Source: a virus
Length of the DNA: 35,259 nt
Reading direction: 5' to 3' (one strand)
Virus record (IMG/VR): IMGVR_UViG_3300017727_000059
Span: 1-35,259 of that record
The notes beneath the pieces were generated by a model that worked only from the letters and a program-made list of their open reading frames with translations, did not search any database and was not told where the DNA came from. The translations under genes were made by a program, and so were the position numbers. Shown piece after piece: positions 13,577-23,400 of this stretch. Numbering within the stretch: the first letter of the stretch is position 1; the number at the start of each line of letters is the position of its first letter.

Positions 13577-14716
13577 ATGTCAGAAACAATTCAAGATAAA
13601 GAGAAGGCACCTCTTAAAGTTAAAAAACCAAAAAAATTAAGTAAAAAAACACAAGAAACTATTAAAGTTGACTTAAGTAAAAAACAAGAAGATGCCATTC
13701 AAACACAGAAGACAGATGATAGCGATGCTGTTGTCGAAGAAAAGAAAGACGAGGCAAGTGGCAAAGAAGTGGTTGAAGAAGTACGGGCCACCAAAGAAGA
13801 AGTAGAAACACCTGTTATAGAAGAAATAAAAGAAGAGGTAGAAGAAGCTACTAAAGAATTAAAAGAAGCTATAAGAGACGAAAAGGTCGTTGGAAAACAA
13901 TTACCTGAAAACATCGAAAAACTAGTAACTTTCATGGAAGAAACTGGTGGTAACGTAGAAGACTATGTTAGATTAAACGCTGATTACTCTAAGTTAACAG
14001 ACGATGCTTTGCTTAATGAATATTACAAAAGAACTAAACCACATCTAAACTCAGAAGAAATTAACTTTATGCTAGAAGATAATTTTACATGGGATGAAGA
14101 AGTGGAAGAAGAGCGAGATATAAGAAAAAAGAAACTTGCTCTAAAAGAAGAAATTGCAAAAGCCAAAAACTTTTTGGAAGATACTAAGAGTAAATATTAC
14201 GACGAGATCAAGTTGAGACCGGGCGTTACTCAAGAGCAACAAAAAGCTATGGATTTTTTCAATAGATACAACAAAGAACAACAAATAGCAGAACAACATC
14301 ACGAGTCATTTAAAAATAAAACTAATAATCTTTTCACTAACGAATTCAAAGGTTTTGAATTTAATTTAGGAGAAAAAAAATTTAGATATAAAGTTTCAAA
14401 TACTAGCGATGTTGCAGAAAGACAGTCTAACTTAAATACATTTGTTAAGAAGTTCTTAAACAAAGATGGTGAAGTTGTTGATACTGTAGGTTATCACAAA
14501 GCTATTTACGCTGCTGAAAATGTAGATACTATTGCTAATCATTTTTACGAGCAAGGCAAGGCCGATGCTGTTAAAGATGTAATGGCTAAATCTAAAAACA
14601 TAAACACAGAAAGTAGGCCACAAGCCAATGGAGACATGTTTATTAATGGATTAAAAGTAACTGCTGTTAATGGCGTTGATGCTTCTAAGTTGAAATTTAA
14701 AAGTAAAAAACAATAA
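13577..14716 (+). CDS. Capsid scaffolding protein
   Basis: The 379-aa product lies between portal and major capsid genes. Res. 1-110 are extremely charged and repetitive (EEKKDEASGKEVVEEVRATK, EEIKEEVEEATKELKEAIRD), followed by coiled-coil segments (EERDIRKKKLALKEEIAKAK; QEQQKAMDFFNRYNKEQQIA) and a basic C-terminus (LKFKSKKQ) that could contact capsid subunits. This acidic helical plan is usual for scaffolds that organise procapsid assembly and are then removed. There is no serine protease motif, so it is not a fused protease. The candidate proteases in the window are zincin-like. Confidence comes from position and composition. Confidence 0.75.
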   Translation: MSETIQDKEKAPLKVKKPKKLSKKTQETIKVDLSKKQEDAIQTQKTDDSDAVVEEKKDEASGKEVVEEVRATKEEVETPVIEEIKEEVEEATKELKEAIRDEKVVGKQLPENIEKLVTFMEETGGNVEDYVRLNADYSKLTDDALLNEYYKRTKPHLNSEEINFMLEDNFTWDEEVEEERDIRKKKLALKEEIAKAKNFLEDTKSKYYDEIKLRPGVTQEQQKAMDFFNRYNKEQQIAEQHHESFKNKTNNLFTNEFKGFEFNLGEKKFRYKVSNTSDVAERQSNLNTFVKKFLNKDGEVVDTVGYHKAIYAAENVDTIANHFYEQGKADAVKDVMAKSKNINTESRPQANGDMFINGLKVTAVNGVDASKLKFKSKKQ

Positions 14717-14735
14717 CAACTAAAAAAATAAAACT

Positions 14736-16250
14736 ATGAGTTTATCTGGTGGGGCAATCCCCCCAAGTTTAGTTCCTTCGCAAAAAAGAATGACATTAAG
14801 AGAAAATTATTTAACTTTTGATGGAGCTGGAGGAACATTCGCACAACAATATCTACCTGAGCTTTACGAAGCAGAAGTAGAAAGATACGGAAACCGAACA
14901 ATTGGTGGTTTCTTGAGAATGGTAGGCGCTGAAATGCCTATGACATCTGATCAAGTAATTTGGTCTGAACAAAATAGATTACACATTGCTTATAACACTG
15001 CAGCTGGAGCTAACGCTACAGGCATAGGTAATGCTAACGCTACTGTAACCATTGATCTAGACGGAACAAGCACTACTACTGCTGCTGTAAGAGTTGGTCA
15101 AACAGTTTTGATTTCTGATGCTGCTACTGGTTTAGTTACTGCAAAAGGTTTAGTACAAGGTTTAAATGATGCTACTGTAGGTGGAAATGATTACAAAAAG
15201 AATGTACTTGAAGTTGCTATTTATGGTAGTGTAGGAGCTAATCCTCTACCAGCGGCATTACAAGGAGCTGTTAAGCTTTTTGTATATGGTTCTGATTTTG
15301 GAAAAGGTACTGTAGGTATGGAAGGTTCTATTGAGCCATCTTTTACTCAATACCAAAACTCTCCAATAATCATAAAAGATAACTTTCAAATCAACGGATC
15401 TGACGCTGCTCAAATTGGTTGGGTTGAAGTTGCTACTGAAGACGGAACATCTGGTTATTTATGGTATTTAAAATCTGAGTCTGAAACAAGATTAAGATTT
15501 GAAGATTACTTAGAAATGGCAATGGTTGAAGGTAAGTTTATGAACCCTGCAAACATTAATGATTCTGGAGTTCCTTTCGATTTTGGTGGTTCTGCTACTA
15601 ACACAACTCAAGATGTTAAAGGTACTGAAGGTTTATTTGCCGCTATCGAAGATAGAGGTAATATATATTCTGGATTTGCTGGTGCTGCTGCTCCTGGATC
15701 AGGTGCAATTGCAGACTTTGATGAGATCTTAAAAAATCTAGACAAGCAAGGAGCTATTGAAGAAAACATGTTATTCTTATCAAGATCTACGGCTCTTGAT
15801 TTTGACGATATGATTGCTGCTCAAGCTGGTGGAGGTTTTGCTTCTACTCAAGCCGCTTCTTACGGTTTGTTTGACAACGATGGAGATATGGCATTAAATT
15901 TTGGATTTTCAGGTTTTAGAAGAGGTTCTTATGACTTCTACAAAACTGATTGGAAATACTTAAATGATGCTTCTACTAGAGGATTATCTAACGAGATTGA
16001 TGGTGTAATGGTTCCTGCTGGAACAACTACAGTGTACGATCAAATGTTAGGATCTAATATTAGACGTCCATTCTTACATGTAAGATATAGAGCTTCTGAA
16101 ACTGAAGATCGAAGAATGAAGTCTTGGATCACAGGTTCTGTAGGCGGTGCTTACACTGACACTTTAGATGCTATGACTGTAAGTTTCTTATCTGAAAGAT
16201 GTTTAGTAACACAAGCTGCTAACAATTTTGTATTGTTTAAAGGAGCTTAA
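14736..16250 (+). CDS. Major capsid protein (HK97-type)
   Basis: Main shell subunit. The 504-aa product has an N-terminal block FAQQYLPELYEAEVERYGNR (res. 35-54) followed by GGFLRMVGAEMPMTSDQVIW (57-76), resembling capsid proteins of crAss-like and Cellulophaga podoviruses, and C-terminal blocks with RRPFLHVRYRASETEDRRMK and SFLSERCLVTQAANNFVLF. Codon use is less extreme than in neighbours (many GCT/GGT, tidy codons) and the gene is followed by a strong terminator, both fitting very high expression. Res. ~100-180 (GTSTTTAAVRVGQTVLISDA) look like a beta insertion exposed on the surface. No obvious N-terminal prodomain is visible. Confidence 0.88.
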   Translation: MSLSGGAIPPSLVPSQKRMTLRENYLTFDGAGGTFAQQYLPELYEAEVERYGNRTIGGFLRMVGAEMPMTSDQVIWSEQNRLHIAYNTAAGANATGIGNANATVTIDLDGTSTTTAAVRVGQTVLISDAATGLVTAKGLVQGLNDATVGGNDYKKNVLEVAIYGSVGANPLPAALQGAVKLFVYGSDFGKGTVGMEGSIEPSFTQYQNSPIIIKDNFQINGSDAAQIGWVEVATEDGTSGYLWYLKSESETRLRFEDYLEMAMVEGKFMNPANINDSGVPFDFGGSATNTTQDVKGTEGLFAAIEDRGNIYSGFAGAAAPGSGAIADFDEILKNLDKQGAIEENMLFLSRSTALDFDDMIAAQAGGGFASTQAASYGLFDNDGDMALNFGFSGFRRGSYDFYKTDWKYLNDASTRGLSNEIDGVMVPAGTTTVYDQMLGSNIRRPFLHVRYRASETEDRRMKSWITGSVGGAYTDTLDAMTVSFLSERCLVTQAANNFVLFKGA

Positions 16251-16262
16251 TTAATATATAAC

Positions 16263-16286
16263 GTGGGGAGAAATCCCCACTTTATT
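16263..16286 (+). terminator. Intrinsic terminator after the major capsid gene
   Basis: A perfect 7-bp stem GTGGGGA/TCCCCAC closed by a GAAA tetraloop (16263-16280), followed by TTTATT. It sits 12 nt after the capsid stop. The T-run is interrupted by one A, so it may be partly leaky, letting some transcripts reach the next gene. Confidence 0.85.
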
Positions 16287-16308
16287 AATCTTTTAAATAA
16301 TAAAAATT

Positions 16309-16635
16309 ATGGCAACATTAAGATTTCCTTACGAAGCTGGTGGTTTTATGACTGTTAAGGTTGATCGAGTTATTGATGTAGTGGCTGTTTCAGGTGCCGC
16401 AAAAAAAATCGATCTTTTAACAGACTTACCAATGGCTTCCGGGCAAGAAATGAAAATTACATTAGAATACAAAACAGCTGAACCAACCGCTACTGATCTA
16501 GTTCTTTTACAAGAAGCGATCGTTGAAGCTGCTCAAACTCCTGCTAGTTCTGAGATTTTTAGATTAACCGAAGATGATAAAACTGCAGGTTATGCTTTAG
16601 TGAAAACTAACGGCACGCTTGTAACATCTGCTTAA
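16309..16635 (+). CDS. Small hypothetical virion protein, 108 aa
   Basis: Lies directly after the capsid terminator. Its alternating strand pattern (GGFMTVKVDRVIDVVAVSG, EMKITLEYKTAEPT) and helix-like DLVLLQEAIVEAAQT suggest an alpha/beta protein. No motif is recognised. The position between the major capsid gene and the 208-aa gene and the codon style match head proteins, so a head decoration or completion protein is plausible. Its 10-nt gap to the next gene suggests co-transcription. Confidence 0.6.
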   Translation: MATLRFPYEAGGFMTVKVDRVIDVVAVSGAAKKIDLLTDLPMASGQEMKITLEYKTAEPTATDLVLLQEAIVEAAQTPASSEIFRLTEDDKTAGYALVKTNGTLVTSA

Positions 16636-16645
16636 ATATAGAATT

Positions 16646-17272
16646 ATGAGTAATTATATACAAATACAAGTAGGTGTAGAAGATGTCTACGATCTACCTT
16701 TAAAATCTGGAGCTATTCCATTAACACCTTCAGACATATCAACTGTTACCTGGGTAGCAGATGGTGATACAACTGATTTAACTATTGAAGGTGCTACTCA
16801 AGGAACAGGAGCTGCTGGTACAGTTACCATTGGTGGAGGTGCTGGTGGACCTCTTACAGTAGCTTTAGTTATAGGATCTACTTCTGGTGATGGTGGAAAC
16901 GATTATAAAGTCGGTGACACTGTTTCTGTAATAGATAATGCTGGTTTAAAATTTACTGGCTCTATAACTTTTGTGGTTACAGAAGCAATGCTTATTACTC
17001 CTCCAGCTGATGATATAGCTTTAATAGATGCTGATCAAGTAGTGGCTGTTAAGTGTCCTAGTGATGGTGATTTAACTGTTGAGTTATTTACTAACGAATA
17101 CAATGGATCTGCTGTATCTAAGTACACTTGCTCTTTTGAGTTAGACAACATTACTATACAAGAAATAGCAGTAAATATATCAGAAGCATTTAGAAAAGCT
17201 GAACAAGCGGAAAACTCTCAACCATTTGTTGAGTTGGCTGACGCTGAATGTTTAGGCGTTACATTTGCTTAA
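16646..17272 (+). CDS. Hypothetical head protein with an internal glycine-rich GxxYxVGD beta module
   Basis: The 208-aa product appears to be two arms around an insertion. The arms are res. 1-46 (MSNYIQIQVGVEDVYDLPLK and on) and 119-208 (DDIALIDADQVVAVKCPSDG; ISEAFRKAEQAENSQPFVEL). The middle (~50-115) is glycine/threonine-rich and contains NDYKVGDTVSV (res. 85-95), matching modules in the 18165 and 20471 gene products. It is followed by a terminator, so with its neighbour it forms a short transcription unit. Likely a virion (head or neck) protein; exact role unknown. Confidence 0.6.
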   Translation: MSNYIQIQVGVEDVYDLPLKSGAIPLTPSDISTVTWVADGDTTDLTIEGATQGTGAAGTVTIGGGAGGPLTVALVIGSTSGDGGNDYKVGDTVSVIDNAGLKFTGSITFVVTEAMLITPPADDIALIDADQVVAVKCPSDGDLTVELFTNEYNGSAVSKYTCSFELDNITIQEIAVNISEAFRKAEQAENSQPFVELADAECLGVTFA

Positions 17273-17278
17273 AACTAT

Positions 17279-17304
17279 GACCCCGTTAATTCGGGGTCTT
17301 TTTT
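17279..17304 (+). terminator. Intrinsic terminator after the 208-aa gene
   Basis: A perfect 7-bp stem GACCCCG/CGGGGTC with a 6-nt loop (TTAATT), followed directly by six T. It begins 7 nt after the stop and ends 22 nt before the next ATG, leaving only the A/T leader between. Confidence 0.9.
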
Positions 17305-17326
17305 AATTATTATATTATATTATATT
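17305..17326 (+). promoter_or_regulatory. Second copy of the A/T-only leader
   Basis: Between the terminator and ATG 17327 the DNA is only A and T, with ATATT-type units repeated, nearly the same as 13560-13576. Because a terminator immediately precedes it, any promoter for the next gene would have to overlap the terminator or lie upstream. It may alternatively be a translation leader. Seen: the repeat; function inferred. Confidence 0.35.
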
Positions 17327-18109
17327 ATGGAAACAAAAGAAAAAAAAGCTCCTGCTCCCAAGCAAGAGGTTAAAAAAGACACTTGGGAATATAAAGATAG
17401 AAATTACTACTTAATGAAAGGTGAACCTTTAACGTATACCTTACCAAGTAGACACTCTGCAAGATACCCACTAGTCTGGTTTGATCCAGAGGCTGGGTAT
17501 GAAAGAGAGTTAAGATATGCAACTAACCACAAGTCTGTTTTTGTAGACGAGCAAAAAGGTTCAGTTACATTAAAACATATTATTTTTGAAAAAGGCCATT
17601 TAAGAGTTCCTAAAGAAAAAAGAAACTTACAAGAATTCTTAATAAAACATCCTCATAAAGATTTAATATTTAAAGAGCACGATCATGTTGTTGAAGCTGA
17701 AGATCATTATGATTATCTAGAGCTTGAGATAGCAGCTTTAAATATAGCTTATGACATGGATATTGACAAAGCTGAAGCAATATTAAGAGTAGAAAAAGGG
17801 TCTTCTGTATCTCAATTAAGTTCTAAAGAATTAAAAAGAGATTTATTAATATTTGCTAAAAAGAACCCTAAGTTACTTATTGACTTATCTGAAGATGAAA
17901 ATATAGAATTAAGAAACTTTGCTATAAGAGCTGTTGAAGCTAAAATAATAAGTTTAGATTCAGATCAAAAAACATTTAAGTGGACTAGTAATGGACGTAA
18001 ATTAATGACAGTACCTTTTGAAGAAAATCCATATTCAGCTATGGCTTCTTGGTTTAAAACTGACGAAGGACTTGAAGTTTATAAGTCTGTACAGAAAAAA
18101 CTAAAATAA
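17327..18109 (+). CDS. Putative head-tail or neck protein, 260 aa
   Basis: The product has a compact N-terminal domain (YKDRNYYLMKGEPLTYTLPS; LVWFDPEAGYERELRYATNH; GSVTLKHIIFEKGHLRVPKE, about res. 24-105), a charged linker (HDHVVEAEDHYDYLELE) and a helical C-terminal part ending SWFKTDEGLEVYKSVQKK. The RYATN...E-x-x-G region looks conserved in marine phage relatives, as I recall. It stands alone between two terminators and before the ring genes, so it is probably a neck or head-completion protein with its own dosage. There are no catalytic motifs. Confidence 0.65.
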   Translation: METKEKKAPAPKQEVKKDTWEYKDRNYYLMKGEPLTYTLPSRHSARYPLVWFDPEAGYERELRYATNHKSVFVDEQKGSVTLKHIIFEKGHLRVPKEKRNLQEFLIKHPHKDLIFKEHDHVVEAEDHYDYLELEIAALNIAYDMDIDKAEAILRVEKGSSVSQLSSKELKRDLLIFAKKNPKLLIDLSEDENIELRNFAIRAVEAKIISLDSDQKTFKWTSNGRKLMTVPFEENPYSAMASWFKTDEGLEVYKSVQKKLK

Positions 18110-18124
18110 CAAGTGATTATAAAT

Positions 18125-18150
18125 AAGGGTGGTTTATTCCACCCTTTTTT
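18125..18150 (+). terminator. Intrinsic terminator after the 260-aa gene
   Basis: Perfect 8-bp stem AAGGGTGG/CCACCCTT with a TTTATT loop followed by four more T. It lies 16 nt after the stop and 15 nt before the next ATG, making this the third hairpin terminator in 1.9 kb. Confidence 0.9.
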
Positions 18151-18164
18151 AAAAAAATATTAAA

Positions 18165-19247
18165 ATGGCAATAAACGTAAACACGGTATATACAACAGTA
18201 TTAAGTATATTAAACAAAGAGCAGCGAGGATATTTAACTCCTGATGAGTTTAATAAAATAGCTACTCAAGTACAGTTAGAGATATTTGAAAAGTTTTTTG
18301 AAGACTATAACCAGTATTTACGAATGCCTAAAACAGATGTTGAATTTGCATCTAGAGTTGATCACATTTTGCAAGAGTTTCAAGTATTTGAAGAAACAGA
18401 AAACGCGTCTGATCAAACAGGCAATGTTTATACTCAGCCAACTGGATTACATAGATTTGGATCTGCTTCATGGAATAAAGGTATTAATTCACCACCTATA
18501 GAAATTCTAAGCAATAGAGATTACAACGAATTAAAACTATCCCCACTAACGCAACCAACAAATAATTTTCCTGTTGCTAAATATCAAAAAGATAAATTAA
18601 CTGTATTTCCAAGTGAATTAGCCTCTGATAAATCAGATGTTACATTTAACTATATTAGAAAACCTAAAGACCCTAAATGGGGTTTTACAGTAGGTTCACT
18701 AGGTCAATATATCTATGACCCAAATCCTGTAATAACTTTTACTGGTATTCTTAACACAAATCAAGACTTATTTAACACAACTGTTGGAGTACAAAATGGT
18801 TTAGTAAACTGTGCAGTTGCTAGTGGAAGTTCTACTATTCCAAATACTGATATAACTTCTTTTGTAACCGTTGCACCAACGGGTGGCACAGGAGCTGCTG
18901 CTGATTTTACTGTAGACATAGATCCTAATACTGGAAAAGGACCACTTAAGTCTTTTACTATAACAAGTGGAGGAACCGGATTTAATATAGGTGATCAAAT
19001 AGCGCTAGGTGATGCCAATTCGTTTGCTGGAAGTGCCAGCGGCGTTACAGTTTTTACATTACAAGCATCTAACTTTGTGCCAGTTGTTCCGTCTGCAGGA
19101 TCTGTTGATTTTGAAATAAGTGATAGCCAACAAAACGAAGTTATATTAGAAATACTAAAATATGCTGGTGTTGTAATAAGAGACCCAAGCATAATACAAG
19201 CTGCATCACAAGAACTTGCTCAAGAAGAAAACAATAATAAAAGATAA
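18165..19247 (+). CDS. Ring / tail-adaptor protein with inserted GxGFxIGD module, 360 aa
   Basis: The first 190 residues begin LNKEQRGYLTPDEFNKIATQ (16-35) and are followed by IATQVQLEIFEKFFEDYNQY, and the last ~50 residues (DSQQNEVILEILKYAGVVIR, QAASQELAQEENNNKR) resemble an adaptor/ring protein of crAss-like and marine podoviruses. Between them, res. ~195-305 are a Gly/Thr-rich beta insertion with SGGTGFNIGDQIAL (268-281), related to insertions in two other virion proteins here. Followed by the tail-tube protein gene, matching an adaptor-tail tube order. Function is from context and pattern. Confidence 0.7.
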   Translation: MAINVNTVYTTVLSILNKEQRGYLTPDEFNKIATQVQLEIFEKFFEDYNQYLRMPKTDVEFASRVDHILQEFQVFEETENASDQTGNVYTQPTGLHRFGSASWNKGINSPPIEILSNRDYNELKLSPLTQPTNNFPVAKYQKDKLTVFPSELASDKSDVTFNYIRKPKDPKWGFTVGSLGQYIYDPNPVITFTGILNTNQDLFNTTVGVQNGLVNCAVASGSSTIPNTDITSFVTVAPTGGTGAAADFTVDIDPNTGKGPLKSFTITSGGTGFNIGDQIALGDANSFAGSASGVTVFTLQASNFVPVVPSAGSVDFEISDSQQNEVILEILKYAGVVIRDPSIIQAASQELAQEENNNKR

Positions 19248-19250
19248 TAA

Positions 19251-20468
19251 ATGGCACTAATAAAACAAAACTCTTCTCAATATTACACGGGTAGCCAGTC
19301 ATATACACCTGATGGAACTAATTCTAATGAATTAACTTGGCCCAGTGTAATGACCCCACTTATATGGGATGCTACTGCAACGGCAACTTCTTTTAATAAC
19401 TACAAAGTATTTATAGACAATGTAGAGCAATACCCAACTTTATCTCCATACTATATAAATCAATCACTTGATACAACTATAGTAGATGGTGTTCAAACTC
19501 AGAAATTAACTTTAACTTCTACTGCAGATCCTAATACAGGTGTAATAACACCTATCCCTACTAATGCTATACTAACTGTAAAATTAACAAATCCATCTCT
19601 TTGGGATAATTATAAAAGTTATCAATATGTTAATTTAAAAGATATAGTAAATAACTTTATGGTTGCTTATGTAGGTGTTGACAAAATTATACCTAGAGTA
19701 AAAAGATCTGACGTAATATTTCACGCTAAAAGAGGTTTACAAGAATTTAGCTATGATACTTTAAGAAGTGTTAAATCACAAGAATTAACTATACCACCTA
19801 GTCTTTCGCTGGTGCTACCACAAGATTATGTTAACTATGTTCAGTTATCATGGATAGATGGTTTAGGTGTTAAACATGTTATATACCCAACTACTTTAAC
19901 AAGTAATCCAAATCAAGTACCACTTCAAGACAACAACGGATTACCAATGCAAGACATTTATGGTAACCTTGCTCAATCTACTCAGTCTTTAACTAATGAT
20001 AGATGGAGAAGCGCTGATCAAACAGCTTTAGACGGCCAGCTAAATGTTAATAATTTTACTAATGCTAATGTTTACGATTGGGGATGGTGGAAAATGGCTT
20101 ATGGTCAAAGATATGGATTAAATCCAGAAGTTTCACAAAAAAATGGATGGTTTACTATAGATGAAAGAAGAGGAGTTTTAGCATTTAGTAGTGATTTAGC
20201 TAATCAATTAATCATCTTAGAATACGTATCTGACGGTTTAGCATACGATGAAGATACTCACGTTCCTAAACTAGCTGAGGATGCTTTATATACGCACATA
20301 ATGTACAGTATATTATCTACTAAGGCTAATTTTCCAGAGTACATCGTGCAGAGATATAAGAAGGAAAGATCAGCTAAATTGAGAAATGCTAAAATAAGAT
20401 TAAGTAATATTAAACTTGAAGAATTTACTCAAGTAATGAGAGGTAAATCTAAATGGATTAAACATTAA
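19251..20468 (+). CDS. Tail tubular protein, P22 gp4-like / T7 gp11-like (405 aa)
   Basis: Short-tail ring protein attached to the portal-adaptor. Visible blocks are RVKRSDVIFHAKRGLQEFSY (res. ~154-173), LSLVLPQDYVNYVQLSWIDG, LIILEYVSDGLAYDEDTHVP (~318-337) and the C-terminal KERSAKLRNAKIRLSNIKLE. The helical RSDV-x-F-H-A-x-R-G-L-Q-E and LP-x-DYV-x-Y-V-x-L patterns fit the gp4-like tail tubular proteins annotated in crAss-like phages. N-terminal res. 1-120 look like an immunoglobulin-like or beta domain. It is 3 nt downstream of the 360-aa ring gene and 2 nt upstream of the nozzle gene, so the three form one unit. Confidence 0.72.
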   Translation: MALIKQNSSQYYTGSQSYTPDGTNSNELTWPSVMTPLIWDATATATSFNNYKVFIDNVEQYPTLSPYYINQSLDTTIVDGVQTQKLTLTSTADPNTGVITPIPTNAILTVKLTNPSLWDNYKSYQYVNLKDIVNNFMVAYVGVDKIIPRVKRSDVIFHAKRGLQEFSYDTLRSVKSQELTIPPSLSLVLPQDYVNYVQLSWIDGLGVKHVIYPTTLTSNPNQVPLQDNNGLPMQDIYGNLAQSTQSLTNDRWRSADQTALDGQLNVNNFTNANVYDWGWWKMAYGQRYGLNPEVSQKNGWFTIDERRGVLAFSSDLANQLIILEYVSDGLAYDEDTHVPKLAEDALYTHIMYSILSTKANFPEYIVQRYKKERSAKLRNAKIRLSNIKLEEFTQVMRGKSKWIKH

Positions 20469-20470
20469 CA

Positions 20471-23400
20471 ATGGCAGAAGTAAGGAATACTTTTATAAAG
20501 TCTAAAATGAATAAAGACCTTGACGCAAGAATATTGCCGGCAGGGGAATACAGAGACGCAGTAAACGTTACAGTTAGTACTTCAGAAGGCGCAGATGTAG
20601 GTGCTTTAGAAAATATATTAGGAAATAAACTTTTACCAAATTTTGGCATAAGCAGCGACGACGTTGGTGTTGAATTAATAGGTGTTAAAGAAGAACCTGG
20701 AAAAAATAGAGTATTTGCTTTTTTTACTAATTATGTGGATGCTTCTGATGATAACTTAAGCACTCAAGCTCCTAAAAATGCTCATTGTTCTATAGTTGTT
20801 TATGACATAACAACTGGTAATCAAGTGTCTTTAGTTGCGGGTAGTTTTTTAAATTTGTCTAAAACACATCCTATATTTGGTATAAATATAATAGAAGACT
20901 TGCTGTTTTGGACTGACAACAGAAACCAACCAAGACAAATAAACATAGAGCTAGCTACTGCAAATCCTTCAAACAACGCAAATCCTTATTATACTATAGA
21001 AGAAAATATTTCTGTTGCTAAGTATTATCCTTTTGAAACGCCTACTGTTTACAGTGAGGAAACTATAACAGTAAGTGTATCAACTACAGCTACAGCTTGG
21101 GGTTCAGTTGCTACTCCTACAAATTACCCTCAAATGCTTTTTGAAAGTACTTGCACTATAACTAGTGGAACACCTACCATGAAATTACACCCTGGTTTAA
21201 AATTTGAATTAGTTTCAACGGTTGAAGATCCTAATTATCCAGATCCAGTTAATCCAAGTCTTAATTATCCTTACCAAAACGAAATTAAAAAATACTTATT
21301 TCAACCCTTTATTCAAAATAATCCATCATCGTCAAACATATCTGGCTTAGGCCATTCTGAACCTCTTTGGTTTGTAAACCCATGGAATAGTACTGATCAA
21401 CCTAGCTATAATCCACCTAATCCATTAAAGTTCATAAGTAATATACCTTTTCATTACATAGACGGAAGTGGAGTTCAACAACCATGGAATGGTACTGCAA
21501 CAATAAAACTAATTGAACAAGATGCTGTAAACGTTACTGAAAAATGGTTAAAACCTACTTATAGATTTGTTTTTTCAAGTTATGCAAAAGCAAACACTGT
21601 ATCAAGTCCTGATAATTTAACAAGCCAAGGAAAAGCAGGCTTAGCTCAAAACCACAATCTTCCTGTGCCTTTTATGTGGCCTGGTGGAAATCCCCCAACA
21701 GATCAAGACGCAGAAGATTATCAAAAATCTATAAGTTGCAGAGCTTTAAATTTAACTACAAATTCTGTAAATGCTTATGGAGTTGGCAATACTTCTAGTG
21801 ATTATTATTACAGAAGTTATTTTATTAACTATTTACAGCCAGGCATGAAAATAAGTTGGCCTGGAATGTTGGAAGATGATAACGATTATATTATAGATCA
21901 AATATTCGCAAGTAACGGAGGAACAACTGGTGTTCCACCTGGTTCAGGAAATCCACTTGATAATGCTAGTCTAGCTATAAGCGTTAGAAAAATTGATAAA
22001 AATGGAAAACCTATTACAGAGTGGAATTGGCCTCAGTTTAATGGCGTTGGCGAGCCAAGCGGCTTTGTTGAAGGAGGAGCAGTTCCTTTATTAAGTTTTT
22101 CTTTTAAAAATCCTTACTATGAAGAAGAGTTTGGAGGAAATGAAACTTTTTTTGAAGAAAAATTTTGCAGATTAGCATATAGATTTATATACGACAGTAA
22201 TGAGACATCTTTAATATCCCCTTTTACTCAATCATTATTTAAACCAAAACAAGAAGGTTTTTATTTATATAGTGACAACTATGCTGGTTTTCAAGAAATA
22301 GGAGATGTAGCATTTGTGACGGCGGGAACACCACCTGAAACTGACGCTAATAGAGTAGGTATAAGTACTAGTAATTATTTATATGAAAACTCTATTAATA
22401 AAATAAATGTAAACATACCCATGCCTGTTGTTAATAACAATACGCTTCAAGTAGGTGAAATAAATAGTGTTTTAAAAATAAAACAAATAGATATAATATA
22501 CGAAGATTCTGCATCAACAAACTTATTAGTTTTAAAAAGCATTTCAGTTGATGATCCATCTATTGTAGGAAATACTGATACTAGTTATACATATAAATGG
22601 GAGGGTGATAAACCTTTTAAAGTATTACCAACTTCAGAAGCTACAAGAGCATCTGATAAAGTACCTATAAGAGCTTTAGGACAAGAGGTTTCAGGAAACA
22701 GAATAATATATGGTAACTTTGTTAATAGACATACTTCTCCTGAATTTTTAGATTATAGTGTTGGTATTAGTGGAAAATATACGGTTCAACAGAAGTTTTC
22801 TGAAAAGTCTGGTGTAGAATACCCTAACCATACTTTAAAACAGAATAGAATATATCAAGTAGGGGTTGTGCTTTCAGATAAGTACGGTAGACAGTCTGAT
22901 GTTATACTAGCTCCACCTATATTTTCTACAGACGTAGAAGACAATAGTATATTTAGTGGAGACACTTTCTTTTCCAGATATTTTAAAAGAAGTGAAGTTA
23001 GTGGACTAGTAACTTCTAGCTCAAGTAATATAGTCAACTGGATAGGTAGTAGTTTAAAAATGCTTTGGAACTCTACTATACCTAAATCAATTCCTGGACT
23101 ACAAGGTTATCCAGGTTTATACACTTTATTAGGTAGTGTTAATAGTTTTGATAGTTCTGTTTCAAATCTTAATGCTGGTTATAAAACTTCAAAAAATGTT
23201 ACTACAACAAATACATTAGGTTCTGGTTCTGGATTAACTGTTGATATAATTGCAACTCCAATAAGTGCTGGCCCTTCTGGTGGGCAAATAACAAGTGTTA
23301 ATATAAATAACTCAGGTATGGGTTATGAAGTAGGTGACACTTTAACTATTGATGGTGGTTTAGTTTTAACTCAGCTAACAATAACTGGAGTTAATGAAGC

